A stretch of 64,000 nt of DNA. Source: Gemmobacter sp. 24YEA27. Its GTDB lineage: Bacteria; Pseudomonadota; Alphaproteobacteria; Rhodobacterales; Rhodobacteraceae. How positions within the stretch are numbered: the first letter of the stretch is position 1; the number at the start of each line of letters is the position of its first letter. Location of the stretch: NCBI RefSeq assembly GCF_030052995.1, contig NZ_JASJPW010000002.1, positions 372,001 through 436,000 on the forward strand, given 5' to 3'. Position numbers and translations under genes: made by a program. Positions 1-7,822 of this stretch are shown here, piece by piece. Under the pieces are notes generated by a model, which was not told where the DNA came from, ran no database searches, and saw only the letters and a program-made list of their open reading frames with translations.

Positions 1-432
1 GGAAAGGCCGATCGACAGGATCGGCATCTCGGACGGGTCAAAGCGCAGGATACGCGGGTCGGTCGCAGTGTCGGGCAGGCTCGCCGCGATCTGCGAGACG
101 CGGTCGCGCACATCCTGGGCGGCACTGGCGCTGTCGACCTCCAGATCGAACATGATCAGCACCATCGCCGACCCGGTCTGCGCGGTCGAGGTGATGGTGT
201 CGATCCCGGAAAGCGTCGAGACAGAGTCCTCGATCGGCTCGATAATGTCTTTTTCCACCGCCTCGGGGGTCGCCCCCGGATACGAGGTCACAACAGCCAC
301 GACCGGGAAGTCAACTTCCGGAAGTTCGTCAATCGGCAGGCGGCTGTAGGAAAAGATGCCAATCACACAGATCGCCACCATGATCATGGTGGCAAAGACA
401 GGCTGGCGGACGGCGATGCGGGTCAGAAACAT
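1..432 (-). CDS. RND efflux permease, AcrB/HAE1-like (N-terminal part, cut by window edge)
   Basis: The first 144 codons of an inner-membrane RND pump are readable, starting at an ATG at 432 and running off the left edge. The protein begins MFLTRIAVRQPVFATMIMV, the usual short cytoplasmic helix leading into transmembrane helix 1 of hydrophobe/amphiphile exporters, followed by periplasmic porter-domain sequence (PEVDFPVVVAV, YPGATPEAVE). These two motifs are characteristic of the AcrB/MexB family. It lies 3 bp after the stop of the adaptor gene, so adaptor and permease form an operon. The substrate cannot be told. Family assignment is firm, completeness unknown. Confidence 0.9.
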   Translation of the reverse strand, partial: MFLTRIAVRQPVFATMIMVAICVIGIFSYSRLPIDELPEVDFPVVAVVTSYPGATPEAVEKDIIEPIEDSVSTLSGIDTITSTAQTGSAMVLIMFDLEVDSASAAQDVRDRVSQIAASLPDTATDPRILRFDPSEMPILSIGLS

Positions 433-435
433 CGC

Positions 436-1623
436 TCAGCGCCCCACCAGCGAGACCGTTGCGCCGGCCTGCAACCGCTCCATATTCAAGGCCACGATCG
501 TATCGCCGGGGCTGAGACCCGCAGATATCTCGACCACGCGCCCCCGGTTCCAGCTGCGGCCCACTTCAACCGCCTGGCGGCTCGCTTTGTCGCCGGTGAT
601 TTTCAGGACATAGTTGCCCGCCTCATCTTCGCGAAGCGCGTCAGCGGGAATGCCGATCCCGTCAGTCGCTTCTTCGAGCACCAGCGTGCCGGAGGCGAAC
701 ATGCCACCTTTCAGCAGCCCATCGGCATTCTCGATCCGCGCGAAAACCGGCAGCACGCGCGTGCCTGAGACGGCGACAGGGGCGATCCGGTCGATGACGC
801 CCTCGAAATGATGATCCGCAAGACCGTCAACCACCAGATCGACCCGCTGCCCGATGCGCAGCCGTGGCGCATGAACCGCTGGCACGCCGCCCTCCAGATC
901 CAGCGCTGTCATGTCGACCAGCCCCAGAAGCTCGGTGCCAAGGGTGACATAGGTGCCGGGATCGACGGAACGCGCCGAGATCACACCCGAGAAAGGGGCC
1001 GTGATCTTTGCCTTGGAGAGGTCATCTTCCGCGGTCTCGACCTGACGCATCAGTGCGGTGTAATTCGCCTCGATCTGGCTGAGATTGGCCGCTTCGGTCT
1101 CAAGCGCAGAGGTCGAGGAAACACCCCGCCGCACCAGATCGGTGGTGCGTTGCAGCTGCGCCTCGGCCAGCACCAGCTGGGCGCGGGTCGCCTCGGCGGT
1201 GGCACGGCTTTGTTCGAGCCGGTTGCGCAGCGTTTCCACGTCAATCGTTGCCAGTTCAGCGCCTTCCGCAACCTGGTCGCCGACGCGGAACTTCACCGTG
1301 TCGATCCGCCCGGAGACTTCGGCCGGGATGGAAAGCGCACGTGCGGGGACCAGCGACCCGGTGACCTGCACCGTATCGCTGAGCGTACCGGTCCTCACAT
1401 CATAAAGCTCGGAGGGCAGAAGCTGCATCACCAGAGCGGCAGGCGTCTCCGCTGACACTTCCTGCGCAGCTGTGACCTCGGCCGACGGGCGCAGAAAGAA
1501 CAGGCCGGCGCCAGCAGCAATCACGAACGCCCCCAGCCAGATGTAGACCTTACCCCGGCGCGGCGATGCTGCTGCCCCCGACCCCGACCCGTCATTCAGC
1601 GCCATGCTGTGCCCGTTCCTCAT
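436..1623 (-). CDS. RND efflux periplasmic adaptor subunit (membrane fusion protein)
   Basis: 395 residues, a normal length for an AcrA/MexA-type adaptor that links the inner-membrane pump to an outer-membrane channel. One N-terminal membrane anchor (about residues 25-45, GKVYIWLGAFVIAAGAGLFF) is followed by a barrel-sandwich/lipoyl half (ALSIPAEVSGRIDTVKFRVGD), a coiled-coil hairpin rich in Ala/Glu/Leu/Arg (about 110-200), the second lipoyl half (ITAPFSGVISARSVDPG) and a beta-barrel domain. The permease gene follows 3 bp downstream. A shorter start at 1605 (MALNDGSG) is possible, because the first six residues are not characteristic. No local repressor gene is visible in the window. Confidence 0.92.
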   Translation of the reverse strand: MRNGHSMALNDGSGSGAAASPRRGKVYIWLGAFVIAAGAGLFFLRPSAEVTAAQEVSAETPAALVMQLLPSELYDVRTGTLSDTVQVTGSLVPARALSIPAEVSGRIDTVKFRVGDQVAEGAELATIDVETLRNRLEQSRATAEATRAQLVLAEAQLQRTTDLVRRGVSSTSALETEAANLSQIEANYTALMRQVETAEDDLSKAKITAPFSGVISARSVDPGTYVTLGTELLGLVDMTALDLEGGVPAVHAPRLRIGQRVDLVVDGLADHHFEGVIDRIAPVAVSGTRVLPVFARIENADGLLKGGMFASGTLVLEEATDGIGIPADALREDEAGNYVLKITGDKASRQAVEVGRSWNRGRVVEISAGLSPGDTIVALNMERLQAGATVSLVGR

Positions 1624-2075
1624 CCGGTTGCAGGGCTTCCTGAACTGCGCCCCGCAAGAGATTTCTGATCCTGTTGCACGCTGTTAGCGCATAAACAGGG
1701 ATTTGCATGTGCTTCTGCCCCGCCAGACCGGTGCCCCCGGCGGAAACCCGCACAAAGGCAGACCCGTAACCAACCTGAGCAACAGAGTTAAGCACTATAA
1801 TGGTGCGCCCCTTTCCGGGTTACCAGAGAGACCCTCGCGCGCCTCATAGCGCAGGATTTCCGCCCCCAGGCAGCGGTCTTCGTCACTGCGGCCAGACTTC
1901 GCCCCCGAGAAACGCGAAGGCCTGTATGGGGCCACCCGGCCATGGCTTGGCCACTGCCACAGGGCAGCAGCGCAGATAGCACGCATCGCGGGCAGAAGGT
2001 TCAGCGCGAAGAACTGCGGCGAAGGCCTCTGTAGCCGAAGCCCTGGCGGCCGGACAGATCTGCACCAAAGATCAC
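1624..2075. other. Intergenic stretch without a supported gene
   Basis: About 450 bp between the divergent adaptor gene and the small membrane-protein gene. Short open frames on the minus strand here (around 1592-2082) overlap each other, lack ribosome-binding sites and show no recognisable protein features, so I do not call them. The region should hold the promoter of the RND operon. I could not pick a convincing -35/-10 pair for it. Confidence 0.5.
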
Positions 2076-2103
2076 TTGACAAACTATAGTATATATTAAT
2101 AAT
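2076..2103 (+). promoter_or_regulatory. Putative sigma70-type promoter of the small membrane-protein gene
   Basis: A perfect -35 hexamer TTGACA (2076-2081) is followed after about 15-16 bp of AT-rich sequence by TAATAA(T) near 2097-2103. Transcription would start near 2110, which favours translation from the ATG at 2149 over the TTG at 2107. The spacer contains ACTATAGTATATATT, related to a motif seen in other intergenic regions of the window. Confidence 0.5.
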
Positions 2104-2148
2104 CTTTTGCTATTCTATGACAGGATCAGTTGCAGGGACACCCGGTCA

Positions 2149-2490
2149 ATGGCGATTTTTCCTCTGATGTGGCTCGCGGGCGCGGTAATCGCTGCTATCT
2201 GTTTTCTGACCGGCTTCGATCAGGTTCTGCTGATTCAGGGGATCGTAACCTGTCTGTATCTGCTGACCCTCATTCGCTGGCGCCGCCGTAGCCGTACCAG
2301 GCGTATATCGGGCTCGCCCCCCCGGCCGCCGGAAGAGCACGACCTGACGGATCCGGAGAGCCAGGTTGAGTTTCACGAGACCTGCCGCAAGTTCGGCGGG
2401 GGCGCTCCGGATGATCTTCAGCCGAGGCTCCTGCGCAAGGCCATGCAGATGGAACAGCGCAAGCTTCGTCTCCAGGTCTCAACCCTCTGA
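2149..2490 (+). CDS. Small membrane-anchored hypothetical protein
   Basis: Function unknown. From the ATG at 2149, preceded by a purine-rich AGGGA about 10 bases upstream, it encodes 113 residues. Two hydrophobic helices at the N-terminus (about 1-45, including LMWLAGAVIAAICFLTGF) are followed by a basic cluster (RWRRRSRTRR) and a charged cytoplasmic tail, so positive-inside topology predicts a cytosolic C-terminus. An in-frame TTG at 2107 would add 14 residues but sits on top of the predicted promoter. It converges on the 549-residue gene ending at 2524. Expression is plausible, but no family is recognised. Confidence 0.55.
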   Translation: MAIFPLMWLAGAVIAAICFLTGFDQVLLIQGIVTCLYLLTLIRWRRRSRTRRISGSPPRPPEEHDLTDPESQVEFHETCRKFGGGAPDDLQPRLLRKAMQMEQRKLRLQVSTL

Positions 2491-2523
2491 TCTGTAGAGG
2501 ATTTAACCCGGGCGCCCCCGAGA

Positions 2524-4173
2524 TCAGACCCCGCCTGACCAGTTGAAATCCGCGTCTCTTTCAAGTTTGAGCAGCGCCATCAGGCAATGCTGAACATTAT
2601 CCACCCGGATTTCGTTGTTATAGGCCTCGGTGCGCAATCCTCCCATGACCGCCTCGGGCCGGCTGATGTAGAACCCGTCAACCCTCCTGTCGCGGAACTG
2701 GAGCTGCCGGATCGCGCGCAAGCCGCGCCGCAAGGCTGTGGCGTAACGCTCTGCGCGCGCAGCATCGCCGAGGCGCTGCGCCAGGCGCCAGGCGTCGGCA
2801 AGCCCTTCCATATAGACCCCGGTCGAGGAGGCATGTGGCGGCCCGAAATCCGGGCGGTCCGGATTGTAGAACCGCCCCTGAAAATCCGGATGCAGCCGAC
2901 CGCCCCATTGCTGCATCTGCAAGATCCAGTCATTCCGACTGAACACGAACTCCGCCAGCTCCGATGCACCGAGATCTTCCCAGAGCATCACACAGGCCTG
3001 GCTGTGCCAGGGAACAAAGGCCGGGTTCGGATCCGCCAGATGCCAGTCGCGATAATAGCGGAAACTGGCCATACAGCGGCGGGCCAGATCCGGATCGCGG
3101 GTCTTACGGTGCAGCGTCGCCAGAAACAGCAGCGCCTCGCCCGGGTAGAAATTCTGATTGTCGTTGCGATCCGGCGGCTTCAGGAAGGTGCGAAAGGCGC
3201 CATCCTCCTGCCAGAGATGAAAAAGGCCGGCGCAAAGGGCGGCAAAGGGCACCTCATACCCCGCCGGCTCGATGAGGCCGGCCTCGCGAAACTCAAGGAT
3301 CGCCAGTGCCGCCAGCGCCATGGCCCCGAGCTTTGCCTTGCCTTCGAAAATGATCATGCCGAGACCATCTTCTTCCGCGTAAAACCGGTCGAGGTTATAG
3401 GCCAGGCTGGCCTGCGCGCCGCTGGCATCCGCAGCCGATCCGCTGCGCATCGCAATCCGGCCGAGCGCCACGGTGGCCATGAACTGGCGTATTGTATTAT
3501 CCGCTTTCGACTCGGCGCCCCGGCTCGGCCAGTATTTATAGGTCATCCGGCCATCGGGGTGCAGATTTTGCCGCATCCATCCGATCAGCCCGTCAATCGT
3601 CTGCTGCAACAGAGGCGCATCGACTTTTTCCGCCGGCTGAATATGCCCGCCGCGCCAAAGCCTGACACATCTGTCTTCGGGAATAAGCAGCAGGAACTGA
3701 TCGGCGCTGAAACGGCGGATCCGGGCGGACTGCGCATAGGCCTCGGGCGTGATGCGTTTCAGTTTCGCAAGCCGTTCAATCTCGCGAAAAGGCGCGCGGT
3801 TTGTGGCAATCGCACGGGTTGGCGCGACCCGCGTCAGCTTGCCGCCTGACAGGATCTCCATGCCGACCAGCCCGCGCAGGCTGTTGGGAAATGACGTGGT
3901 CAAAGTCTCGGGCGTGACGGGTTGCCAGTCACGCGTCACGCAGATCTCCAGCGCATCCGGCTGCGGCATCCCGGGAAGATCGGACCGCGCCAGAGCGATG
4001 GCGGCCGCCAGATCCTCGGCCTCATACCAACCGGCTGCGATCTGACGTCCCGCGCAACGCCAGGCCAGCCAGACCGGCGCGCCTGGAACAAGGCCAAAGG
4101 TATCCCTGCCATGGAAACTGTCGAGGACCTGGAGGTCAGACACCGTCGCGCTGGCCTGCATCATTTCTGTCAC
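2524..4173 (-). CDS. Unassigned protein resembling alpha/alpha-toroid (six-hairpin) enzymes
   Basis: 549 residues without a signal peptide. The C-terminal two thirds show repeated helical-hairpin patterns with aromatic and glycine turns (YKYWPSRGAESKADNTIRQF, FYPGEALLFLATLHRKT, FVPWHSQACVMLWED, RVDNVQHCLMALLKLE), as seen in six-hairpin glycosidase, epimerase and lyase folds that act on polysaccharides. Acidic and His residues lie in the predicted turns, but I cannot assign catalytic residues. The N-terminal 150 residues look like a separate small domain. It lies 79 bp beyond the terminator of the giant Gly-Asp protein and is read in the same direction, which may hint at exopolysaccharide or surface-matrix work. 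Enzyme class and substrate are inference only. Confidence 0.6.
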   Translation of the reverse strand: MTEMMQASATVSDLQVLDSFHGRDTFGLVPGAPVWLAWRCAGRQIAAGWYEAEDLAAAIALARSDLPGMPQPDALEICVTRDWQPVTPETLTTSFPNSLRGLVGMEILSGGKLTRVAPTRAIATNRAPFREIERLAKLKRITPEAYAQSARIRRFSADQFLLLIPEDRCVRLWRGGHIQPAEKVDAPLLQQTIDGLIGWMRQNLHPDGRMTYKYWPSRGAESKADNTIRQFMATVALGRIAMRSGSAADASGAQASLAYNLDRFYAEEDGLGMIIFEGKAKLGAMALAALAILEFREAGLIEPAGYEVPFAALCAGLFHLWQEDGAFRTFLKPPDRNDNQNFYPGEALLFLATLHRKTRDPDLARRCMASFRYYRDWHLADPNPAFVPWHSQACVMLWEDLGASELAEFVFSRNDWILQMQQWGGRLHPDFQGRFYNPDRPDFGPPHASSTGVYMEGLADAWRLAQRLGDAARAERYATALRRGLRAIRQLQFRDRRVDGFYISRPEAVMGGLRTEAYNNEIRVDNVQHCLMALLKLERDADFNWSGGV

Positions 4174-4251
4174 GAGAACGGTCCCTGTATTCTGTGTCGT
4201 CGCATTCTGTGCCTTCTGCGTCAGAAGTCTTCCGACAAAATCCCGCCGGCT

Positions 4252-4290
4252 ACAAATAAAATGAGCTGCCGCATGGGGGTGCGGCAGCTC
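4252..4290 (-). terminator. Rho-independent terminator of the giant repeat-protein gene
   Basis: On the minus strand, GAGCTGCCGCA pairs with TGCGGCAGCTC around a short C-rich loop and is followed by ATTTTATTTG. It sits 46 bp after the stop at 4336, so it ends that transcript and separates it from the next gene. Confidence 0.85.
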
Positions 4291-4335
4291 AGTATCAGAA
4301 ACGGGGGGTTGTTCCGCTCCTGAGGGTGCTCCCGG

Positions 4336-7215
4336 TTACGAGAGCAGGGCGCCTGCGTGGCTGTCATCTTCCAGGAGGGTGCTGCTACCCCCGAAGAGAC
4401 CGCCCAGAAGGCCACCATTCCCACCCAGCAGGCCGCCGACAAGGCCGCCAACCAGACCATTATCTCCCAGCAAGCCGCCAACCAGGCCATCGTCGCCCAG
4501 CAGACCACCAACGAGGCCGTTGTCACCGAGGATCGGCTCCAGAAGGCCGCCGAGGAGATCACCGTCGCCACCGAGGAGACCGCCGACCAGGCCATTGTCA
4601 CCAAGAACCGGCTCCAGAAGCCCGCCGAGGAGATCACCGTCGCCGCCGAGGAGACCGCCAATCAGGCCATTGTCACCAAGGACCGGCTCCAGAAGCCCGC
4701 CGAGGAGATCACCGTCGCCACCGAGGAGACCGCCAATCAGGCCATTGTCACCAAGGACCGGCTCCAGAAGACCACCGAGGAGATCACCTTCACCGCCGAG
4801 GAGACCGCCCAGCAGGCCATTGTCACCAAGGACCGGCTCCAGAAGCCCGCCGAGGAGATCACCTTCACCGCCGAGGAGACCGCCCAGCAGGCCATTGTCA
4901 CCAAGGACCGGATCCAGAAGACCGCCGAGGAGATCACCTTCACCGCCGAGGAGACCGCCAAGCAGGCCATTGTCACCAAGGATCGGATCCAGGAGGCCAC
5001 CCAGGAGATCGCCTTCGCCCCCGAGGAGACCGCCGACCAGGCCGTGGTCTCCAAGGATGCCGTCCAGGAGACCGCCGCTTGCGCCACCCAACAGCCCGCC
5101 GAGGAGGCCACCGCCGCCCAGAAGACCGCCAAGCAGGCCGTTATCTCCGAGCAGACCACCCAGCAGGCCGCCGTCACTGCCGAGCAGGCCACCGAGAAGA
5201 CCGTCATCGCCGAGAACTGCGTCAAGGAGACCGCCACCCTCGCCACCGAGAAGACCGCCCAGCAGACCGCCACCTTCGCCGCCAAGGAGACCCCCCAGCA
5301 GGCCGCCTTCACCGCCCAGGAGACCACCAAGCAGGCCGTTCTCTCCGATGAGGCCGCCGAGCAGGCCACCATTGCCGCCAACGATACCGCCAAGCAGGCC
5401 ACCCAGCAGACCGTCATCCCCCAACAGATCGCCCAGAAGGCCGTCGAGCAAGCCGGTCAGCAATCCGCCGCCGCCGCCTTCACCGCCCCCGAGGACACCT
5501 GCGAGCAGACCGTCGACCAGGGTCGAGACCGCACCAAGCACATCGCCGCTGGTCAGATCCGTGACTGCGCCGTCAAGGCCGCCGAGCAGGTTCTCAAGCA
5601 GATCCTGCACCCCTTCCAGGGCCTCGCCAACCAGGGCGCCTTCCTGCAACAGGGCCGCATCAACCGCGGTGAGGACCGCGCCGAGCGCTCCGGCAACGTC
5701 GAGGCTGTCCAAAGCACCCAGGGCTTCGGCAAGACCAGCTGCCAGAGCCGCAGCTGCCACCGCAGTGCCGCCTTCCAGATGCGGGATCAGGCCGCCGGCT
5801 TCGCCGCTTGCCGGATCACCGCCCAGGATACCTTCGACCAATGCGGCCAGAAGGTTGCCTGCACCGGCCAGAGGCGTGCCGCTTTCAAGCCCCTCAAGCA
5901 GAGCCGCCAGCCCGGCTTCGACGCTGGAGACCAGCTCACCCACCGCGTCTCCGGCAGTGTCGAGCAGGCCATTCTCACCACCCAGAACGGTTGCCACGGT
6001 GTCAAGCAGACCATTCACCGTCGCACTGACATCCGCATTGCCGAGATTGGTCAGAGCGTCGCTGATGCCGTTCAGCAGGGCTGGAGCGATTGTGCTGACG
6101 CCTTCGAGAACTTCGCCGAGAACGGAGTTGTGTTCGCCATCGCCATCGCCGTCGCCGTCGCCGTCGCCATCGCCGTCGCCATCGCCGTCGCCGTCGCCAT
6201 CGCCGTCGCCATCGCCGTCGCCATCGCCGTCGCCATCGCCATCGCCGTCGCCATCGCCATCGCCGTCGCCGTCGCCATCGCCGTCGCCATCGCCATCGCC
6301 ATCGCCGTCGCCATCGCCGTCGCCATCGCCGTCGCCGTCGCCGTCGCCATCGCCGTCGCCATCGCCATCGCCATCGCCGTCGCCATCGCCGTCGCCATCG
6401 CCGTCGCCGTCGCCGTCGCCATCGCCATCGCCATCGCCATCGCCATCGCCGTCGCCATCGCCATCGCCGTCGCCATCGCCGTCGCCGTCGCCATCGCCGT
6501 CGCCATCGCCGTCGCCATCGCCGTCGCCATCGCCATCGCCATCGCCATCGCCGTCGCCATCGCCGTCGCCATCGCCGTCGCCGTCGCCATCGCCGTCGCC
6601 ATCGCCATCGCCATCGCCGTCGCCATCGCCGTCGCCATCGCCGTCGCCATCGCCGTCGCCATCGCCATCGCCGTCGCCATCGCCATCGCCGTCGCCATCG
6701 CCGTCGCCATCGCCATCGCCATCGCCGTCGCCATCGCCATCGCCGTCGCCATCGCCATCGCCGTCGCCGTCGCCATCGCCGTCGCCATCGCCGTCGCCAT
6801 CGCCGTCGCCATCGCCGTCGCCATCGCCATCGCCGTCGCCGTCGCCATCGCCGTCGCCATCGCCAGGCGCGGCATCGCTGCTGCCCGATGAGGCGAGGAT
6901 CCCGATGCCAGCCAGGCCGGCGGCACCAAGAGCAATCATTTCCTCATTGGTCATGGCCGTGCCGATGCCATCAACAGCTTCTTCGACGGTCTGCGAATTT
7001 CCATCAACACCGCTGAACGTGCCATCTTCATAGAGCAGGCGGCTCACTTCGCCATCCGGTCCTTTGACGAAGAAGTCAGTGATAATGATGCTTTTGCCGT
7101 CCACCAGCCGAACAACCAGGTTGTCGCCCTCGCGGACGAACTTCTGTACCTGGTCCTGCCGGGCGGTCACCCGGAAGTCAGTGGGCTTGTCGGCGTTGAT
7201 GCGAATGGGTCCCAT
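4336..7215 (-). CDS. Giant repeat surface protein: BapA/LapF-like prefix, 121 Gly-Asp dipeptides, Leu/Gly repeats
   Basis: 959 residues, a likely type I-secreted biofilm or surface protein. Residues 1-80 match the prefix domain of BapA/LapF-type adhesins ([14 protein letters not shown], then [17 protein letters not shown]), and the same block occurs in the protein at 19092-19961. A hydrophobic segment lies at about 92-110 ([17 protein letters not shown]). Residues 118-359 are uninterrupted Gly-Asp. Then comes a helical Ala/Leu/Gly region to about 600, and a Leu-Gly repeat region including seven 25-residue units of the form [20 protein letters not shown]. There is no Sec signal, in keeping with type I export; the tail ([11 protein letters not shown]) could be a C-terminal signal, which is inference. 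Ca2+ binding by the Asp-rich tract is plausible but not shown. Confidence 0.8.
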   Translation of the reverse strand: MGPIRINADKPTDFRVTARQDQVQKFVREGDNLVVRLVDGKSIIITDFFVKGPDGEVSRLLYEDGTFSGVDGNSQTVEEAVDGIGTAMTNEEMIALGAAGLAGIGILASSGSSDAAPGDGDGDGDGDGDGDGDGDGDGDGDGDGDGDGDGDGDGDGDGDGDGDGDGDGDGDGDGDGDGDGDGDGDGDGDGDGDGDGDGDGDGDGDGDGDGDGDGDGDGDGDGDGDGDGDGDGDGDGDGDGDGDGDGDGDGDGDGDGDGDGDGDGDGDGDGDGDGDGDGDGDGDGDGDGDGDGDGDGDGDGDGDGDGDGDGDGDGDGDGDGDGDGDGDGDGDGDGDGDGDGDGDGDGDGDGDGDGDGDGDGEHNSVLGEVLEGVSTIAPALLNGISDALTNLGNADVSATVNGLLDTVATVLGGENGLLDTAGDAVGELVSSVEAGLAALLEGLESGTPLAGAGNLLAALVEGILGGDPASGEAGGLIPHLEGGTAVAAAALAAGLAEALGALDSLDVAGALGAVLTAVDAALLQEGALVGEALEGVQDLLENLLGGLDGAVTDLTSGDVLGAVSTLVDGLLAGVLGGGEGGGGGLLTGLLDGLLGDLLGDDGLLGGLLGGIVGGNGGLLGGLIGENGLLGGLLGGEGGLLGGLLGGEGGGLLGGLLGGEGGGLLDAVLGDDGLLGGLLGSDGGLLGGLLGDNGLLGGLLGGGGLLGGLLGGASGGLLDGILGDHGLVGGLLGGEGDLLGGLLDPILGDNGLLGGLLGGEGDLLGGLLDPVLGDNGLLGGLLGGEGDLLGGLLEPVLGDNGLLGGLLGGEGDLLGGLLEPVLGDNGLIGGLLGGDGDLLGGLLEPVLGDNGLIGGLLGGDGDLLGGLLEPVLGDNGLVGGLLGGDGDLLGGLLEPILGDNGLVGGLLGDDGLVGGLLGDNGLVGGLVGGLLGGNGGLLGGLFGGSSTLLEDDSHAGALLS
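4535..5060 (-). repeat. Seven tandem 75-bp units coding 25-residue Leu/Gly repeats
   Basis: The marker GG(C/A)TCC on the plus strand recurs at 4535, 4610, 4685, 4760, 4835, 4910 and 4985, an exact 75-bp period. Each unit encodes one [25 protein letters not shown] repeat, with a few substitutions between copies. More degenerate Leu-Gly repeats continue to about 5430. The period is a multiple of three, so copy-number change keeps the frame. Confidence 0.9.
6135..6864 (-). repeat. Hexanucleotide array: 121 GGCGAY units encoding (Gly-Asp)121
   Basis: On the plus strand every unit is CGCCAT or CGCCGT, on the minus strand GGCGA(T/C). I count 7 units to the end of line 6121, 110 units in lines 6181-6781 and 4 more, 121 in all. 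The only variation is the synonymous GAT/GAC third base. Glycine is always GGC. Confidence 0.95.
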
Positions 7216-7822
7216 CGTTCTTCGTCCTAGATTGGTTTGTTACGTTTGTTGGATCAGGCGGCGCTTTCTGCGCCCGCTGTCTCATGGATGTGCCGCAGCC
7301 CACTTCCGACTAGTGCGGCCCCAGAACCGCAGCACATCCCGCCCCCTGGGCGATGAAGAGGGCGAGCAACCAGCCCCCGCCCAAAGCAAAAACAACCCCT
7401 GCCACAAGAATTTCCGTAAGCACTGCGAGAGCGAGTATAAAAATTATCATCTCATCACACCCTTGGTTGATTACGGCATCGTAGGGGTTAGCATGACGCT
7501 ACGAAAGTATGTATGATTGATATTGGGTAGGTATGTCAATCAGGATGAGGGCAAGGACCCTGGCCGGGCAGCACCTGGTGCCATCGGAATGCCCCCGATT
7601 TCCCTGCTCTGGTGGACATCTCTTGAAAATCGCCCGCATCCAGGGGTTCCTGGTTGTGATTTGCCTGATAAAACAACCTCAGGAAGAACAGTGCTTCCCG
7701 AAAAAGGAAACAATTAACCCCTTGTCATTCGGTATTTTGCTGACACAAGCCGCCTGCAAGGGCCTGAGCGTTGAAGACTGAACCACGAAGAAACACATTC
7801 GGCAGATCTTAAGGAGTATGAC
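7216..7822. promoter_or_regulatory. Long divergent intergenic region between giant repeat protein and hybrid kinase
   Basis: No gene is supported in these 607 bp. It must contain promoters for both divergent genes. Visible elements are CGTAG...CTACG arms around 7482-7503; the 8-mer TACATACT (minus strand, 7506-7513), also seen in three other intergenic regions; and a GGTTGT (7652-7657) / ACAACC (7673-7678) dyad. A clear Shine-Dalgarno, AAGGAG, precedes the kinase GTG at 7823. Confidence 0.5.

Noticed and set aside
1592..2082. Several overlapping minus-strand frames upstream of the RND adaptor
   Set aside because: No ribosome-binding sites, no domain features, mutually overlapping. Treated as non-coding.
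4535..5060. CRISPR-like regular spacing
   Set aside because: The whole 75-bp unit is repeated with no unique spacers, and it lies in frame within a coding region.
6135..6864. RTX calcium-binding nonapeptide repeats
   Set aside because: The tract is strict Gly-Asp without the GGxGxDxUx pattern, so it is not RTX although it may still bind Ca2+.
4357..7033. Long open frames on both strands across the repeat protein gene (Pro-Ser, Ala-Ile/Val and Met-Ala-Thr repeats)
   Set aside because: They are by-products of the hexanucleotide and 75-bp repeats. Only the minus-strand frame starting at 7215 has a recognisable N-terminal domain and a matching terminator.
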